Shown one piece after another: positions 31,666 to 43,772 of a DNA stretch of 64,000 bases. A model generated the notes under the pieces. That model was not told the DNA's origin. It saw only the letters and a list, made by a program, of their open reading frames with translations, and did not search any database. Each line of letters starts with the position of its first letter. Position 1 is the stretch's first letter. Both the position numbers and the translations under genes were made by a program. The stretch comes from Aerococcus christensenii (lineage in GTDB: Bacteria; Bacillota; Bacilli; Lactobacillales; Aerococcaceae), in contig NZ_CP014159.1 in the NCBI RefSeq assembly GCF_001543105.1, forward strand, positions 930,001 to 994,000, read 5' to 3'.

Positions 31666-32502
31666 GTGGCGATTAAAGTTTATAAAGCGACCTCCAATGG
31701 CCGACGTAATATGACAGGTTCTGACTTCTCAGAAATCACAAAATCAAAACCTGAAAAAACACTCTTAGACAAGCAACACCGTAAAGCTGGCCGTAACAAC
31801 CAGGGCCGTATTACTGTCCGTCACCAAGGCGGCGGTCACAAACAAGCTTATCGGATTATTGATTTCAAGCGTATTAAAGATGACGTAGAAGGCGTTGTTA
31901 AAGCAATTGAATACGATCCAAATCGTTCTGCTAACATCGCTTTAATCCATTATACAGATGGTGTAAAAGCTTATATCCTTGCACCTAAAGGCTTAACCGT
32001 AGGAGCTCGTATCCAATCTGGTGAAGATTCAGATATTAAAGTAGGGAATGCTTTACCATTACAAAATATTCCGGTTGGTACTGTTGTTCACAACATTGAA
32101 ACTAAACCTGGAAAAGGTGGACAATTAATTCGTTCCGCTGGTACCAGTGCACAAGTTTTAGGTAAGGAAGATAAATATGTCTTAGTTCGTTTGAACTCTG
32201 GCGAAGTTCGTTTGATCTTAGGTACTTGTCGTGCAACAATTGGTGCTGTTGGGAATGAACAACATGAATTGATTAACTCTGGTAAAGCTGGACGTTCACG
32301 TTGGTTAGGCAAACGTCCTACTGTTCGTGGTTCCGTAATGAACCCTAACGATCACCCACATGGTGGTGGTGAAGGTCGCGCACCTATCGGACGTAAAGTT
32401 CAAATGACCCCATGGGGCAAACCTGCTCGCGGTGTTAAGACACGTAATACAAATGCACGTAGCAACAAGTTAATTGTTCGTCACCGTAGCAAAAAACGTT
32501 AG
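31666..32502 (+). CDS. rplB: ribosomal protein L2
   Basis: The 278-residue 50S protein starts at GTG after GGAGGGA and has [16 protein letters not shown] and the C-terminal [14 protein letters not shown] motif with the conserved His near the peptidyl transferase centre. Confidence 0.98.
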   Translation: MAIKVYKATSNGRRNMTGSDFSEITKSKPEKTLLDKQHRKAGRNNQGRITVRHQGGGHKQAYRIIDFKRIKDDVEGVVKAIEYDPNRSANIALIHYTDGVKAYILAPKGLTVGARIQSGEDSDIKVGNALPLQNIPVGTVVHNIETKPGKGGQLIRSAGTSAQVLGKEDKYVLVRLNSGEVRLILGTCRATIGAVGNEQHELINSGKAGRSRWLGKRPTVRGSVMNPNDHPHGGGEGRAPIGRKVQMTPWGKPARGVKTRNTNARSNKLIVRHRSKKR

Positions 32503-32537
32503 AACTTAGATCATCCAGAGGAAAGGAGCCATAGCTA

Positions 32538-32816
32538 ATGAGTCGTAGTATTAAAAAAGGACCTTTTTGTGATGACCATTTAATGAAAAAGGTTCTCGAA
32601 CAACAAGGTAACGAGAAAAAGCAAGTAATTAAAACCTGGTCCCGTCGTTCAACAATTTTCCCTAATTTTATTGGGTTAACAATTGCTGTTCATGATGGAC
32701 GTAAACATGTTCCTGTTTATATTCAAGAAGATATGGTTGGTCATAAGTTGGGCGAATTTGTCCCAACACGTACCTACCGTGGACACGCTTCTGATGACAA
32801 GTCAACAGGCCGTTAA
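32538..32816 (+). CDS. rpsS: ribosomal protein S19
   Basis: The 92-residue protein has [30 protein letters not shown] and [16 protein letters not shown], all signature parts of S19 in the 30S head. Confidence 0.98.
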   Translation: MSRSIKKGPFCDDHLMKKVLEQQGNEKKQVIKTWSRRSTIFPNFIGLTIAVHDGRKHVPVYIQEDMVGHKLGEFVPTRTYRGHASDDKSTGR

Positions 32817-32839
32817 AGCGAGAGGAGGATAAGTAAATA

Positions 32840-33196
32840 ATGTCAGAAAAAACATTATCTGCAAAAGCTACTGCTAAAACTGTTCGAATTTCAGCACGTA
32901 AAGCGCGCTTGGTTATTGATTTGATCCGTAATAAAGCAGTTGGTGAAGCAATTGCTATTTTGAAAAACACTCCTCGCGCAGCGAGCCCAATTATTGAAAA
33001 AGTGTTAATGTCAGCAGTTGCTAATGCAGAACATAACTTTGAATTAGATACAACTAAATTAGTAGTTAGTGAAGCTTTTGTTAACGAAGGGCCAACTATG
33101 AAACGTTTCCGCCCACGCGCTAAAGGTTCTGCTTCACGTATTAACAAACGTACAAGTCATATCACTATTGTGGTGAAAGAAGTAGAGGGGGAATAA
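32840..33196 (+). CDS. rplV: ribosomal protein L22
   Basis: The 118-residue protein has [15 protein letters not shown] and the beta-hairpin end [16 protein letters not shown] that lines the exit tunnel, the site of some macrolide resistance changes. The final residues lie three bases before rpsC. Confidence 0.98.
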   Translation: MSEKTLSAKATAKTVRISARKARLVIDLIRNKAVGEAIAILKNTPRAASPIIEKVLMSAVANAEHNFELDTTKLVVSEAFVNEGPTMKRFRPRAKGSASRINKRTSHITIVVKEVEGE

Positions 33197-33199
33197 TTA

Positions 33200-33850
33200 G
33201 TGGGTCAAAAAATTAATCCTACCGGTTTACGTATCGGAGTTATTAAAGACTGGGATGCGCGCTGGTATGCAGAAAAAGATTACGCAGATACTTTACTTGA
33301 AGACTTAGCAATTCGTAAATATGTTGATGAAAATCTTAAAGATGCAGCTGTTTCTAAAATTGAAATTGAACGTGCTGCTAATAAAGTGAATGTGAATGTT
33401 CATACCGCTAAACCAGGTATGGTTATTGGTAAAGGCGGAGCAGAAGTTGAAAAACTTCGCAAGAATTTGGACGTTTTAACTGGTAAACGTGTTCACATCA
33501 ACGTTATTGAAGTTAAACAAGCTGACCTTATTGCAGGTTTAGTAGGCGAAAGTATTTGTGAACAATTAGAAAACCGTATTGCTTTCCGTCGTGCGATGAA
33601 ACAAGCTATTCAACGTACAATGAAAGCAGGGGCACAAGGGATTAAGATTCAAATCTCTGGCCGTTTAAATGGTGCCGACATGGCGCGGACTGAAACATTA
33701 GTTGAAGGAACTGTTCCATTACATACCTTACGTGCAGATATTGATTATGCCTGGGAAGAAGCAGATACTACTTACGGGAAGATCGGTGTTAAAGTTTGGA
33801 TTTGTCGTGGTGAAATCCTTCCAACAGCAAGTAATCAGGAGGGGGAATAA
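33200..33850 (+). CDS. rpsC: ribosomal protein S3
   Basis: The 216-residue protein starts at GTG and has [17 protein letters not shown] and the KH-domain [15 protein letters not shown]. It forms part of the mRNA entry channel. Confidence 0.98.
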   Translation: MGQKINPTGLRIGVIKDWDARWYAEKDYADTLLEDLAIRKYVDENLKDAAVSKIEIERAANKVNVNVHTAKPGMVIGKGGAEVEKLRKNLDVLTGKRVHINVIEVKQADLIAGLVGESICEQLENRIAFRRAMKQAIQRTMKAGAQGIKIQISGRLNGADMARTETLVEGTVPLHTLRADIDYAWEEADTTYGKIGVKVWICRGEILPTASNQEGE

Positions 33851-33852
33851 TC

Positions 33853-34281
33853 ATGTTAGTACCTAAACGTGTAAAACATAGACGTGAATTCCGTGGAAAA
33901 ATGCGTGGAGAAGCTAAAGGCGGAAAAAAGGTTGCTTATGGTGATTTCGGTTTACAATCTTTAGATTCTAAATGGATTACCAATCGTCAAATCGAAGCAG
34001 CTCGTATTGCAATGACACGTTATATGAAACGTGGTGGGAAAGTTTGGATTAATATTTTCCCTCACAAACCTTATTCAGCTAAAGCTATCGGTGTTCGTAT
34101 GGGTTCTGGGAAAGGTGCACCTGAAGGATGGGTTGCTCCTGTAAAACGTGGCAAAGTTTTATTTGAAATTGCTGGCGTTCCTGAAGAAGTCGCTAAAGAA
34201 GCCTTACGCTTAGCTTCTCATAAGTTACCTGTTCGTTGTAAAGTTATAAAACGTGACTTAGGTGGTGAATCGAATGAATAA
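33853..34281 (+). CDS. rplP: ribosomal protein L16
   Basis: The 142-residue protein has [14 protein letters not shown], and [15 protein letters not shown] near the 50S A site. Its end overlaps the start of rpmC by eight bases. Confidence 0.98.
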   Translation: MLVPKRVKHRREFRGKMRGEAKGGKKVAYGDFGLQSLDSKWITNRQIEAARIAMTRYMKRGGKVWINIFPHKPYSAKAIGVRMGSGKGAPEGWVAPVKRGKVLFEIAGVPEEVAKEALRLASHKLPVRCKVIKRDLGGESNE

Positions 34282-34468
34282 ATTTTCTGAATTAAAAAAT
34301 CTTTCCGTTGCTGAATTAAATGCTAAGGAACAAGAGTACAAGCAAGAGTTATTCAATTTACGATTCCAATTGGCAACTGGTCAATTAGAGAATACCGCTC
34401 GTATTAAGCAAGTGCGCAAACAAATTGCCCGCATTAAAACAGCGTTACGTCAAGAAGAACTCGCTTAA
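34274..34468 (+). CDS. rpmC: ribosomal protein L29
   Basis: The 64-residue protein has [17 protein letters not shown] and [13 protein letters not shown]. The ATG at 34274 is chosen because it gives the normal length and follows TAGGTGGTGA; GTG codons upstream lie inside rplP. Confidence 0.96.
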   Translation: MNKFSELKNLSVAELNAKEQEYKQELFNLRFQLATGQLENTARIKQVRKQIARIKTALRQEELA

Positions 34469-34502
34469 GCAGGCTTAGACAGTAAAGGAGGATACCCCAA
34501 AA

Positions 34503-34769
34503 ATGGCAGAAGAACGTAATAAACGTAAAGTCTTACAAGGCTGTGTGGTTTCTGACAAAATGGATAAAACGATTGTTGTTCAAGTAGACACTTTCAAGTT
34601 CCATCCAACTTACAAAAAACGTATTCAATATTCTAAGAAATACAAAGTGCATGATGAAAAAAATTCAGCAAAAGTTGGCGATATCGTAAAGATTATGGAA
34701 ACACGCCCATTATCTAAAGACAAGTACTTCCGTCTTGTTGAAATTGTTGAAGAATCCGTTATTATTTAA
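34503..34769 (+). CDS. rpsQ: ribosomal protein S17
   Basis: The 88-residue OB-fold protein has [19 protein letters not shown] and the MKTRPLSK-like segment [16 protein letters not shown]. It binds 16S rRNA early in assembly. AAAGGAGG lies upstream. Confidence 0.98.
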   Translation: MAEERNKRKVLQGCVVSDKMDKTIVVQVDTFKFHPTYKKRIQYSKKYKVHDEKNSAKVGDIVKIMETRPLSKDKYFRLVEIVEESVII

Positions 34770-34794
34770 TAATTACTGGAAGGAGGATACTTAG

Positions 34795-35166
<372 letters not shown>

Positions 35167-35184
35167 GAAAGAGAGGTGTTCGGG

Positions 35185-35493
35185 ATGCATATTAAAACAG
35201 GAGATAAGGTAGAAGTGATCGCTGGTAAAGACAAAGGGACCCAAGCTACCGTTTTAAAAACACTTCCAAAGAAAGATCGTGTAATCGTGGAAGGCGTTAA
35301 TAAAGTTAAAAAGCATGAACGTCCTTCTCAAGCAAATCCACAAGGTGGAATTATTGAACAAGAAGCGCCTATTCATGTGTCCAATGTACAATTAGTAGAT
35401 CCAAAGACAAATGAAAAAACACGTGTATCTATTCAAGAAGTTGATGGTAAACGTGTTCGCGTTTCTAAAAAGTCTGGCGAAGTCCTAGATTAA
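35185..35493 (+). CDS. rplX: ribosomal protein L24
   Basis: The 102-residue KOW-domain protein begins [18 protein letters not shown]. The ATG at 35185, eight bases after GAGAGG, is preferred over GTG at 35176. It starts 50S assembly at domain I of 23S rRNA. Confidence 0.97.
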   Translation: MHIKTGDKVEVIAGKDKGTQATVLKTLPKKDRVIVEGVNKVKKHERPSQANPQGGIIEQEAPIHVSNVQLVDPKTNEKTRVSIQEVDGKRVRVSKKSGEVLD

Positions 35494-35518
35494 TTCGGGA
35501 AGGAGGAGCAAACGGATT

Positions 35519-36061
35519 ATGACAAATCGTTTAAAAGAAAAATATCTAAACGAAGTTAAAACAGCTTTAACTGAAAAGTTTAATTATACTTCACCAATGC
35601 AAGTCCCTAAAGTAGAAAAGATCGTTCTTAATATGGGTGTTGGTGACGCTGTTCAAAATTCTAAAAACTTAGAAAACGCAGTGGAAGAATTAACAAAAAT
35701 TGCAGGTCAAAGCCCAATTATTACACGTGCTAAGAAATCTATCGCTGGTTTCCGGTTACGTGAAGGTATGGCTATCGGAACTAAAGTTACCTTGCGTGGT
35801 GAACGCATGTATGACTTCTTAGACAAGTTAATTAACGTTTCACTTCCTCGTGTGCGTGATTTCCGTGGAATTAGTAAACGCTCATTTGATGGACGCGGAA
35901 ACTATACTTTAGGTGTTCGTGAGCAATTAATTTTCCCTGAAATTGATTTTGATGATGTTGATAAAGTTCGTGGATTAGACATTGTTATTGTAACCACAGC
36001 AAATACTGACGAAGAATCTAAAGAATTATTGGCACAACTTGGAATGCCATTCCAAAAATAG
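35519..36061 (+). CDS. rplE: ribosomal protein L5
   Basis: The 180-residue protein has [18 protein letters not shown] and [17 protein letters not shown]. It carries 5S rRNA into the 50S subunit and contacts P-site tRNA. Confidence 0.98.
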   Translation: MTNRLKEKYLNEVKTALTEKFNYTSPMQVPKVEKIVLNMGVGDAVQNSKNLENAVEELTKIAGQSPIITRAKKSIAGFRLREGMAIGTKVTLRGERMYDFLDKLINVSLPRVRDFRGISKRSFDGRGNYTLGVREQLIFPEIDFDDVDKVRGLDIVIVTTANTDEESKELLAQLGMPFQK

Positions 36062-36079
36062 GACAAGGAGGCGAACGGT

Positions 36080-36265
36080 TTGGCTAAAAAAGCAATGATC
36101 GAAAAGAACAAACGTAAACCAAAATATTCAACACAAGCTTATACGCGTTGTGAACGTTGTGGACGTCCACATTCAGTTTACCGTAAATTCAAATTATGCC
36201 GTATTTGTCTTCGTGATCTTGCCCATAAAGGACAACTGCCAGGAGTTAAGAAGGCTAGCTGGTAA
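36080..36265 (+). CDS. rpsN: ribosomal protein S14, zinc-binding type Z
   Basis: The 61-residue protein has the CxxC...CxxC zinc knuckle (CERCGRP and CRICLRD). It starts at TTG after AAGGAGGCG. The short Zn form is the one usual in the spc operon of Firmicutes; a zinc-free S14 paralogue may exist elsewhere. Confidence 0.97.
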   Translation: MAKKAMIEKNKRKPKYSTQAYTRCERCGRPHSVYRKFKLCRICLRDLAHKGQLPGVKKASW

Positions 36266-36294
36266 TCTTAGTATAAGAAGGAGGGTTTACTTAC

Positions 36295-36693
36295 ATGGTA
36301 TTGACAGATCCAATCGCGGACTTCTTGACACGTATTCGTAATGCAAACATGGTGCGTCATGAATCATTTGAAGTTCCAGCATCTAAAATGAAAGAATCAA
36401 TCGCAAAGATTTTGGAAAGAGAAGGCTATATTAAAGGCTACGAAGTCATTGAAGATGGTAAGCAAAATATTATGCGTATTTTCATGAAATATGGCCAAAA
36501 TAATGAACGTGTAATCACAAACTTAAAACGTATTTCTAAACCAGGTTTACGTGTTTATGCGCAAAGTGATGAGATTCCTAAAGTCTTAAATGGATTAGGG
36601 CTTGCGATTGTCTCCACATCAGAAGGCGTTATTACAGATAAAGAAGCTCGCCAAAAACATGTTGGTGGGGAAGTATTAGCTTACGTATGGTAA
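36295..36693 (+). CDS. rpsH: ribosomal protein S8
   Basis: The 132-residue protein has [15 protein letters not shown] and [21 protein letters not shown]8 binds helix 21 of 16S rRNA and is the spc operon repressor in E. coli; no such site was checked here. Confidence 0.98.
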   Translation: MVLTDPIADFLTRIRNANMVRHESFEVPASKMKESIAKILEREGYIKGYEVIEDGKQNIMRIFMKYGQNNERVITNLKRISKPGLRVYAQSDEIPKVLNGLGLAIVSTSEGVITDKEARQKHVGGEVLAYVW

Positions 36694-36726
36694 GCCATTA
36701 TTAAAAAAGAAAGAGGTGCAGCCTAG

Positions 36727-37263
36727 ATGAGTCGTATTGGTAAAAAGCCAGTCGAAGTGCCTAGTGACGTAACCGTTGAAATGAATGGGCATACAGTTAC
36801 CGTTAAAGGGCCTAAAGGTGAATTGACTCGTGTATTTAGTACATTAGTTGATATTAAAGAAGACGGTAATCATTATACATTCGAACCAATTAATAATACG
36901 AAAGAAGCAAGTTCCATGCATGGAACTGCTCGTTCTATTTTCTTTAACATGGTGCAAGGCGTTCACGCTGGATACACAAAAGAATTAGAATTGACAGGGG
37001 TTGGGTATCGTGCCCAATTACAAGGAACTAAATTAGTTTTACAAGTTGGTTTATCCCATCATGTAGAATTTGAAGCTCCAGAAGGAATTTCCTTTGAAGT
37101 ACCAAGCAATACAGAAATTAAAGTTCATGGTGCTGATAAAGAAAAAGTTGGTGAACTTGCAGCAAATATTCGTGCAGTTCGTAAACCTGAGCCTTATAAA
37201 GGTAAAGGAATTCACTATGTTGGTGAACATATTCGTCGTAAAGAAGGTAAAACTGGTAAGTAA
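36727..37263 (+). CDS. rplF: ribosomal protein L6
   Basis: The 178-residue protein has SRIGKKPVEVPSDV and the C-terminal RKPEPYKGKGI signature near the GTPase-associated centre. Confidence 0.98.
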   Translation: MSRIGKKPVEVPSDVTVEMNGHTVTVKGPKGELTRVFSTLVDIKEDGNHYTFEPINNTKEASSMHGTARSIFFNMVQGVHAGYTKELELTGVGYRAQLQGTKLVLQVGLSHHVEFEAPEGISFEVPSNTEIKVHGADKEKVGELAANIRAVRKPEPYKGKGIHYVGEHIRRKEGKTGK

Positions 37264-37311
37264 TTTTCTTAAAATTATTTATCATTATAAATATTTAATA
37301 GAGGTGACATA

Positions 37312-37668
37312 ATGATTAGCAAACCAGATAAAAATGCATTACGTCAAAAGCGTCATGCACGTATTCGTCGTAAACTTTCTGGAACAGCAGAGTGCCCACG
37401 CTTGAGCGTTTTCCGCTCAAATAAACACATCTACGCTCAATTAATTGATGACGTAGCGGGTGTTACGCTTGCAAGTGCCTCTGATGATCATTCAGATTTA
37501 AATGTAGGGAATAAGACTGAAAATGCCGCTGCTGTGGGTAAAGCCATTGCAGAGCGCGGGAAAGCTGCAGGAGTAACAACTGTTGTCTTTGACCGTGGTG
37601 GTTACCAATATCACGGTCGTGTTCAAGCTTTGGCTGACGCTGCTCGTGAAAATGGATTAGAATTTTAA
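37312..37668 (+). CDS. rplR: ribosomal protein L18
   Basis: The 118-residue 5S rRNA-binding protein has [17 protein letters not shown] and the end [20 protein letters not shown]. Confidence 0.98.
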   Translation: MISKPDKNALRQKRHARIRRKLSGTAECPRLSVFRSNKHIYAQLIDDVAGVTLASASDDHSDLNVGNKTENAAAVGKAIAERGKAAGVTTVVFDRGGYQYHGRVQALADAARENGLEF

Positions 37669-37688
37669 GCAAAGGAGGATACCCACAC

Positions 37689-38195
37689 ATGGCAAAAGAT
37701 TTCAACCAAGTTGAGGAAAATAAAATTGAAGATCGTGTCGTAGCCATTAACCGTGTTACTAAGGTTGTAAAGGGTGGACGTCGTATGCGTTTTGCTGCCT
37801 TAGTGGTTGTTGGTGATAAGAACGGTCGTGTTGGTTTTGGTACTGGTAAAGCGGCTGAAGTTCCAGCTGCAATCAACAAAGCGATTGAAGATGGTAAGAA
37901 AAACATGATTTCACTTCCACTTGCTGGTTCTACCATTCCTCATGAAGTGATTGGTAAATTCAACGGAGGCTGCGTCATGTTAAAACCGGCTAAAGTCGGT
38001 TCTGGAGTAGCTGCTGGCGGCCCAGTTCGTGCGGTTGTTGAATTAGCAGGTATTTCAGATATTACATCTAAATCTCTCGGTTCGAATACGCCAATTAACA
38101 TGGTTCGTGCAACCATTAAAGGCTTATCTGAATTAAAAGATCCAAAAGATGTTGCTCAATTACGTGGTAAATCCGTACAAGAACTATTGAGTTAA
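37689..38195 (+). CDS. rpsE: ribosomal protein S5
   Basis: The 168-residue protein has [19 protein letters not shown], and [19 protein letters not shown], the dsRNA-binding fold near the decoding centre linked to ram and spectinomycin phenotypes. Confidence 0.98.
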   Translation: MAKDFNQVEENKIEDRVVAINRVTKVVKGGRRMRFAALVVVGDKNGRVGFGTGKAAEVPAAINKAIEDGKKNMISLPLAGSTIPHEVIGKFNGGCVMLKPAKVGSGVAAGGPVRAVVELAGISDITSKSLGSNTPINMVRATIKGLSELKDPKDVAQLRGKSVQELLS

Positions 38196-38208
38196 GGGAG
38201 GAGTATCC

Positions 38209-38391
38209 ATGGCTGAAGTAAAAGTTACTTTAAAGAAAAGCTTAATCGGTCGTAAACAAGACCAAATTAAGACTTGTCAAGCATTAGGATTAACACGTCC
38301 TGGTCGTACTGTGGTGAAAACCCGTAATGCAGCGATTGATGGAATGCTTAACAAAGTTTTACATTTAGTGGAAATTGAAGAAGTTAAATAA
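38209..38391 (+). CDS. rpmD: ribosomal protein L30
   Basis: The 60-residue protein has [17 protein letters not shown] and [22 protein letters not shown] lies upstream. Confidence 0.97.
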   Translation: MAEVKVTLKKSLIGRKQDQIKTCQALGLTRPGRTVVKTRNAAIDGMLNKVLHLVEIEEVK

Positions 38392-38417
38392 TTAATCAAA
38401 AGGGAGGTGCAGACGAA

Positions 38418-38858
38418 ATGTCATTACACGAATTAAAAGCCGCTGAAGGAGCACGTCACAGCCGTAAACGTGTTGGTCGTGGTTCAGGTTCTGGTTTTGG
38501 AAAAACCTCTACCCGTGGTCAAAAAGGACAATTAGCTCGCTCAGGTGGCGGTACGCGCTTAGGGTTTGAAGGGGGACAAACACCTTTATTCCGTCGTATT
38601 CCTAAACGTGGTTTTACAAACATTAATCGCAAGGAATATGCTATCGTAAATTTAGATGATTTAAATATCTTTGAAAATGGTAGTGAAGTAACGCCTAAAG
38701 AACTTTTTGAAGCTGGTTTAATCAAAAAAGAAAAAGCTGGGGTAAAAATCTTAGGTAATGGAAGCTTAGAACGTAAATTAACCGTTAAAGCTGCTAAATT
38801 CTCAGCGTCTGCTAAAAAAGCAATTGAATCCGCTGGGGGAACTTGCGAGGTGCTCTAA
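38418..38858 (+). CDS. rplO: ribosomal protein L15
   Basis: The 146-residue protein has the glycine-rich loop [20 protein letters not shown] and [16 protein letters not shown]. The stop overlaps the secY start by one base (TAATG). Confidence 0.98.
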   Translation: MSLHELKAAEGARHSRKRVGRGSGSGFGKTSTRGQKGQLARSGGGTRLGFEGGQTPLFRRIPKRGFTNINRKEYAIVNLDDLNIFENGSEVTPKELFEAGLIKKEKAGVKILGNGSLERKLTVKAAKFSASAKKAIESAGGTCEVL

Positions 38859-40156
38859 TGATTAGCACCTTGAAACAAGCCATTAAAGATAAAAATATAA
38901 GAAGCCGTCTTTTTTTTAGTTTATTGATGCTCATTGTGTTTCGAATAGGTTCACATATTACTGTGCCTTTTGTTAATGCAGAAGCTGTTTCAACCTTAGC
39001 AAGCTCAGGGTTGTTTGGGTTATTGAACACCTTTGGTGGGGGAGCCTTAGCGAGTTATTCGATTTTCTCGTTAGGGGTTTCTCCGTATATTACAGCTTCC
39101 ATTGTTATTCAGCTGTTACAGATGGAAATTGTTCCTTCTTTTACAGAATGGTCAAAGCAAGGGGAAGTAGGTCGCCGAAAGTTAAACAAATGGACCCGAT
39201 ATTTTTCTGTTGTTATTGCGTTTTTCCAAGCAATTGCCATTTCGTTTGGTTTTAATTCGTTAGCGCAATACGGGTTAATTCAGAATCCTTCAACAGCAAC
39301 CTATCTTTTAATCGGGTTGATTATGACTGCAGGTACTATGTTTGTGACTTGGATTGGAGACCAAATTACGCAATACGGAGTTGGAAACGGGACGTCATTA
39401 ATTATTTTTGCTGGGATTGTTTCTCGTGTGCCAACAGAAGTAGTGGCTTTTGTTAATCGAAATATTTTGAATAGCCAAGCGGATAAATTGACGAATAATC
39501 TTCTCTATGGATTTGGTTTTATTCTGATGATGATTGTCGTTATTACTTTTGTGGTTTTCATGAACCAAGCTGAAAGAAGAATACCAGTCCGTTATTCAAA
39601 GAGAGCCAATGCTACAAGTCAAAAAGCACATATGCCGTTACAAATTAATTCCGCAAACGTGATTCCGGTGATTTTTGCGAGCTCCTTGATTATGGTACCT
39701 CAAACCCTTCTGAACTTTTTCAGAGCTTCTTATGGAGAAGCTGGGTGGTTTGAGTTATTAAATCGAGTATTTAGTTTAAAGGATCCTATGGGTATTGCGG
39801 TTTATGCAATCACCATTATTCTTTTCACATTCTTCTACTCACACATTCAGATTAATCCTGAACGTGTTGCAGAGAATTTTCAAAAGTCTGGGGCCTATAT
39901 TCCAAGCGTTCGTCCGGGCTTAGCTACCGAACGTTATATTTCGACCGTTTTGAATCGGTTGAGCTTATTTGGATCAATCTTTTTAATGGTAATTTCTACA
40001 GCACCGTTGTTAGCTTCCTATTACTTAGACATGTCACAAAGAGTTGCTTTAAGTGGGACTTCTTTATTGATTGTCGTAGGGGTAGCGTTAGATACCTACA
40101 AACAGATTGAAGGTCGTTTAATTAAACATCGTTATGTTGGATTTATTCGCGAATAG
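38858..40156 (+). CDS. secY: SecY, protein translocase channel subunit
   Basis: The 432-residue protein has ten hydrophobic spans, starting near residue 17, and signature stretches [25 protein letters not shown] and the cytoplasmic loop with [22 protein letters not shown] sequence before span 9. It forms the SecYEG pore. The ATG overlapping the rplO stop is preferred to an upstream in-frame GTG/TTG; coupling with rplO is likely. Confidence 0.97.
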   Translation: MISTLKQAIKDKNIRSRLFFSLLMLIVFRIGSHITVPFVNAEAVSTLASSGLFGLLNTFGGGALASYSIFSLGVSPYITASIVIQLLQMEIVPSFTEWSKQGEVGRRKLNKWTRYFSVVIAFFQAIAISFGFNSLAQYGLIQNPSTATYLLIGLIMTAGTMFVTWIGDQITQYGVGNGTSLIIFAGIVSRVPTEVVAFVNRNILNSQADKLTNNLLYGFGFILMMIVVITFVVFMNQAERRIPVRYSKRANATSQKAHMPLQINSANVIPVIFASSLIMVPQTLLNFFRASYGEAGWFELLNRVFSLKDPMGIAVYAITIILFTFFYSHIQINPERVAENFQKSGAYIPSVRPGLATERYISTVLNRLSLFGSIFLMVISTAPLLASYYLDMSQRVALSGTSLLIVVGVALDTYKQIEGRLIKHRYVGFIRE

Positions 40157-40175
40157 AAAGTCTGGAGAGATACGA

Positions 40176-40829
40176 ATGAAGCGTAATATTATTTTGATGG
40201 GCTTACCAGGAGCTGGTAAAGGGACACAGGCAGAACGTATTACAGAGAAATATGCAATTCCTCATGTTTCTACTGGAGATATGTTTCGTCAAGCAATGGC
40301 AGAAGGAACAGCTTTAGGAAAAAAAGCAAAATCCTACATGGATGAAGGTTCCCTTGTTCCTGATGAAGTTACAAATGGCATTGTAAAAGAACGTCTCTCA
40401 CAAGCAACAGCTGAAGAAGGTTTTATGTTAGATGGATTTCCACGGACTTTGAATCAAGCCAAAGCACTAGATACAATTATGGCGGAATTAAAAACTAGCC
40501 TTGATGCTGTTTTATATATTGACGTTCCAGCTGAAGAATTAAAGAAACGACTAACTGGACGTATCATTTGTCGTGGTTGTGGATCAACTTACAATGTGAA
40601 TTCTAATCCTCCAAAGGAAGAAGGCACATGTGACCGTTGCTCTGGGCATGAATTTTATCAACGCGATGATGATAAGCCAGAGGTTGTTGAAAATCGAATT
40701 AAAATAAACATTGAACAAACAGAACCACTCGTTAAGTTCTATGAAGAAAAAGGAATTTTGAAACGAATTCCTGGCGATATCGGTATCGATAATGTATTTC
40801 AACACATCAGCCAAATTATTGAAGAATAG
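40176..40829 (+). CDS. adk: adenylate kinase
   Basis: Adk interconverts AMP, ADP and ATP. The 217-residue protein has the P-loop [22 protein letters not shown], and a LID with four cysteines (CRGCG and CDRCSG) for zinc, as in Gram-positive forms. The ATG at 40176 after GGAGAGA is chosen over an upstream start inside secY. Confidence 0.97.
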   Translation: MKRNIILMGLPGAGKGTQAERITEKYAIPHVSTGDMFRQAMAEGTALGKKAKSYMDEGSLVPDEVTNGIVKERLSQATAEEGFMLDGFPRTLNQAKALDTIMAELKTSLDAVLYIDVPAEELKKRLTGRIICRGCGSTYNVNSNPPKEEGTCDRCSGHEFYQRDDDKPEVVENRIKINIEQTEPLVKFYEEKGILKRIPGDIGIDNVFQHISQIIEE

Positions 40830-40831
40830 TC

Positions 40832-40860
40832 TTGAAATAATAGCTGTTTTGTAGTAAAAT
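40832..40860 (+). promoter_or_regulatory. internal promoter before infA
   Basis: TTGAAA (40832-40837), 17 bases, TAAAAT (40855-40860) lies just after the adk stop and could drive infA-rpmJ-rpsM-rpsK-rpoA-rplQ in addition to operon readthrough. Confidence 0.55.
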
Positions 40861-40929
40861 GCATTAGTTAGTCGAAAGATAAAGCCTACTGATTGAAGCT
40901 ATTACTTGAATAGACTGGGAGGATATGTT

Positions 40930-41148
40930 GTGGCTAAAGAAGATATGATCGAAATCGAAGGTACTGTTACTGAATCGTTACCAAATGCTATGTTCAAGGT
41001 TGAGTTGGAGAATGGCTTTGAAGTCTTAGCTCATATTTCTGGAAAAATGCGGGTCAATTATATTCGTATCTTACCAGGAGATCGCGTGAAGGTAGAGATG
41101 TCTCCTTATGACTTGACAAAAGGACGTATTACTTACCGATTCAAGTAA
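40930..41148 (+). CDS. infA: translation initiation factor IF-1
   Basis: The 72-residue OB-fold protein begins [12 protein letters not shown] and has [19 protein letters not shown]. The GTG at 40930, seven bases after GGGAGG, gives the invariant family length; the reading frame upstream is not used. IF-1 blocks the A site during initiation. Confidence 0.96.
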   Translation: MAKEDMIEIEGTVTESLPNAMFKVELENGFEVLAHISGKMRVNYIRILPGDRVKVEMSPYDLTKGRITYRFK

Positions 41149-41172
41149 TGGTGATAACAAGGAGGTATAAGA

Positions 41173-41286
41173 GTGAAAGTTAGAGCATCTGTTAAACCTA
41201 TGTGTGAAAAATGTAAGGTGATTCGTCGTCATGGTCGCGTTATGGTGATCTGCGAAAATCCTAAACATAAACAACGTCAAGGTTAA
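41173..41286 (+). CDS. rpmJ: ribosomal protein L36
   Basis: This 37-residue protein starts at GTG after AAGGAGG and reads [36 protein letters not shown]. The C-x2-C...C-x4-H arrangement is the zinc-binding form of L36. Position between infA and rpsM is conserved. Confidence 0.96.
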   Translation: MKVRASVKPMCEKCKVIRRHGRVMVICENPKHKQRQG

Positions 41287-41313
41287 TTATTAGAGTAAGG
41301 AGGGACCAATTAC

Positions 41314-41679
41314 ATGGCACGTATAGCAGGAGTAGATATTCCTAGAGATAAACGCGTAGTTATCTCATTAACCTATATTTTCGGAATTGGAACAAAAACT
41401 GCAATGGATATTTGTAAAGCAGCTGATGTTAATATCGACACTCGCGTATGCGATTTAAGCAATGATGAATTAGATCGTTTGCGTAAAGAAGTAGATAAAA
41501 TTAAAGTTGAAGGTGACTTACGTCGGGATATCAATATGGATATTAAACGTTTGCAAGAAATCGGTTCATACCGTGGTATGCGTCACCGTCGTGGTTTACC
41601 TGTTCGTGGGCAAAACACTAAAAACAATGCACGTACCCGTAAAGGTAAACGGGGCTTAGCAATTGCTAAGAAAAAATAG
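41314..41679 (+). CDS. rpsM: ribosomal protein S13
   Basis: The 121-residue protein has [19 protein letters not shown] and [20 protein letters not shown]. It bridges the 30S head to the 50S subunit. Confidence 0.98.
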   Translation: MARIAGVDIPRDKRVVISLTYIFGIGTKTAMDICKAADVNIDTRVCDLSNDELDRLRKEVDKIKVEGDLRRDINMDIKRLQEIGSYRGMRHRRGLPVRGQNTKNNARTRKGKRGLAIAKKK

Positions 41680-41710
41680 ATAATATTTAAAAAGGAGGTT
41701 TCTATTCAAC

Positions 41711-42106
41711 ATGGCAAAAGCAAAACGTCAAACATCACGTAAACGTCGTGTCAAAAAACATGTTGAAAGTGGTGTTGCACACATCCATTCAACATTTAAC
41801 AATACCATTGTTATGATTACCGATGAACAAGGCAATGCGATTGCTTGGTCATCTGCCGGGGCATTAGGTTTTAAAGGTTCACGTAAATCTACACCATATG
41901 CCGCTCAATTAGCATCTGAAACAGCTGCTAAACAAGCAATGGATCATGGGATGAAGACAGTAGAAGTATCTGTTAAGGGACCTGGTTCTGGTCGCGAATC
42001 AGCTATTCGTGCTTTACAAGCAGCTGGATTAGAAGTAACTGCTATTCGTGACGTCACCCCAATTCCTCACAATGGTTGTCGTCCTCCAAAACGTCGTCGT
42101 GTTTAG
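41711..42106 (+). CDS. rpsK: ribosomal protein S11
   Basis: The 131-residue platform protein has [18 protein letters not shown] and the end [23 protein letters not shown] lies upstream. Confidence 0.98.
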   Translation: MAKAKRQTSRKRRVKKHVESGVAHIHSTFNNTIVMITDEQGNAIAWSSAGALGFKGSRKSTPYAAQLASETAAKQAMDHGMKTVEVSVKGPGSGRESAIRALQAAGLEVTAIRDVTPIPHNGCRPPKRRRV

Positions 42107-42182
42107 TCTTTAAAACGATTGATGCATGTGGACTTATTACAAGGTGCAAGTTTTCACGTTTTGAAAGGGGTAAACTATTAGG

Positions 42183-43127
42183 ATGATCGAAATTGAAAAG
42201 CCAAATATCGAAACCATTGAAACGAGCGCGGACAACAAATTTGGTAAGTTTGTAGTTGAACCATTAGAAAGAGGTTATGGGACAACTTTAGGCAACTCTC
42301 TTCGTCGAGTACTCTTATCCTCATTACCAGGGACAGCTGTGACATCCATCAAAATCGAAAATGTTTTACATGAATTTTCAACGATTCCAGGTGTCCGAGA
42401 AGACGTTACACAGATCGTTTTGAATATTAAGCAATTAGCTTTAAAGCTGTATGATGTCGAAGAAAAGCAAATTGAAATTGATATGGTAGGGCCTGCAGAA
42501 GTAACAGCAGCAGATATTACTGCAGACGCGGACTTTGATGTAATGAATCCTGATTTACATATTTGTTCGCTGGCCGAAGGAGCTAGATTCCATATGATTA
42601 TGACAATCAAAAATGGGCGTGGCTTCGTAAGAGCGGAGAATAATAAATCAGAAGATATGCCAATCGGCGTGATTCCTGTTGATTCCGTCTACACACCAAT
42701 TAAAAAAGTTAATTATCAAGTAGAAAATACCCGTATTGGGGAAGTTAACAAGTATGACAAATTAACTTTGGATATTTGGACAGATGGTACGATTGCCCCA
42801 CAAGACGCTTTAAGCCTTGCTGCTAAAATCTTAACCGAACATCTTGTTATCTTTGTGAATCTCACTGATGAAGCTCAAGAAGCTGAAATCATGGTAGAAA
42901 AAGAAGAAACGCAAAAAGAAAAAATGCTTGAAATGACAATTGAAGAATTAGATTTATCTGTTCGTTCTTACAATTGTTTAAAACGCGCTGGTATCAATAC
43001 AGTGGATGAATTAACTCAAAAGACAGAAACTGAAATGATGAAAGTTCGTAATTTAGGACGCAAGTCTCTTGATGAAGTGAAGGCAAGACTCGATGCCTTA
43101 GAATTGTCTTTAAAAGATAATGATTAA
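42183..43127 (+). CDS. rpoA: RNA polymerase alpha subunit
   Basis: The 314-residue protein has the assembly domain ([17 protein letters not shown]) and C-terminal DNA/activator-binding domain ([32 protein letters not shown]) after a short acidic linker. Length is standard. Confidence 0.98.
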   Translation: MIEIEKPNIETIETSADNKFGKFVVEPLERGYGTTLGNSLRRVLLSSLPGTAVTSIKIENVLHEFSTIPGVREDVTQIVLNIKQLALKLYDVEEKQIEIDMVGPAEVTAADITADADFDVMNPDLHICSLAEGARFHMIMTIKNGRGFVRAENNKSEDMPIGVIPVDSVYTPIKKVNYQVENTRIGEVNKYDKLTLDIWTDGTIAPQDALSLAAKILTEHLVIFVNLTDEAQEAEIMVEKEETQKEKMLEMTIEELDLSVRSYNCLKRAGINTVDELTQKTETEMMKVRNLGRKSLDEVKARLDALELSLKDND

Positions 43128-43154
43128 TTTCTTACAAAAGGAGGATATTGAAAC

Positions 43155-43535
43155 ATGAGCTATCGCAAATTAGGTCGTACCAGTTCACAACGTAAAGCGA
43201 TGTTACGTGATTTAACTACTGATTTGTTGATTAATGAGCGCATTACAACAACTGAAACTCGTGCGAAAGAAATTCGTAAAACGGCTGAAAAAATGATTAC
43301 TCTTGGTAAAAAAGGTGACTTAGCTGCTCGCCGTCGTGCTGCTGCTTACTTACGTAATGAAGTTGCAGAAGTACGTGCTGAAGAAGACAAGATTGTTATT
43401 GAAACAGCTTTACAAAAATTATTTAATGATTTAGGGAAACGTTATGCAGAACGTAATGGGGGATATACCCGTATCCTTAAAACAGAACCACGCCGTGGAG
43501 ACAATGCTCCAATGGTAATTATTGAATTAGTCTAG
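43155..43535 (+). CDS. rplQ: ribosomal protein L17
   Basis: The 126-residue protein has [18 protein letters not shown] and the [19 protein letters not shown] end. Last gene of the ribosomal superoperon, with a strong terminator 50 bases later. Confidence 0.98.
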   Translation: MSYRKLGRTSSQRKAMLRDLTTDLLINERITTTETRAKEIRKTAEKMITLGKKGDLAARRRAAAYLRNEVAEVRAEEDKIVIETALQKLFNDLGKRYAERNGGYTRILKTEPRRGDNAPMVIIELV

Positions 43536-43585
43536 CACGCTGAGTGTTATGATGGTAGTTATTTATTAATAACTCAGTCTAGCTC

Positions 43586-43629
43586 TTTCACCCTTAGTCG
43601 AAATATCGATTAAGGGTGAAATTTTTTTT
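43586..43629 (+). terminator. terminator of the ribosomal superoperon
   Basis: TTTCACCCTTAGTCGA and TCGATTAAGGGTGAAA pair over 16 bases (one G-T) around AATA and are followed by eight T. Confidence 0.92.
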
Positions 43630-43772
43630 GCGGAAAACTTTTAGATAAGGGTTTCTTAAAAAGGAGAAGCTTTATTCAAAAGGACCGCTATTTTTTTATT
43701 CTAAAGAATCTAAAATCCTTTATTTTGGAAGAAGGTATTTGATAAAATAGAGACATTGAAAGGAAGAGAGAG

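Noticed and set aside
37463..37936. A 157-codon minus-strand frame across rplR and rpsE
   Set aside because: Opposite two intact ribosomal genes, with no start signal or family resemblance.
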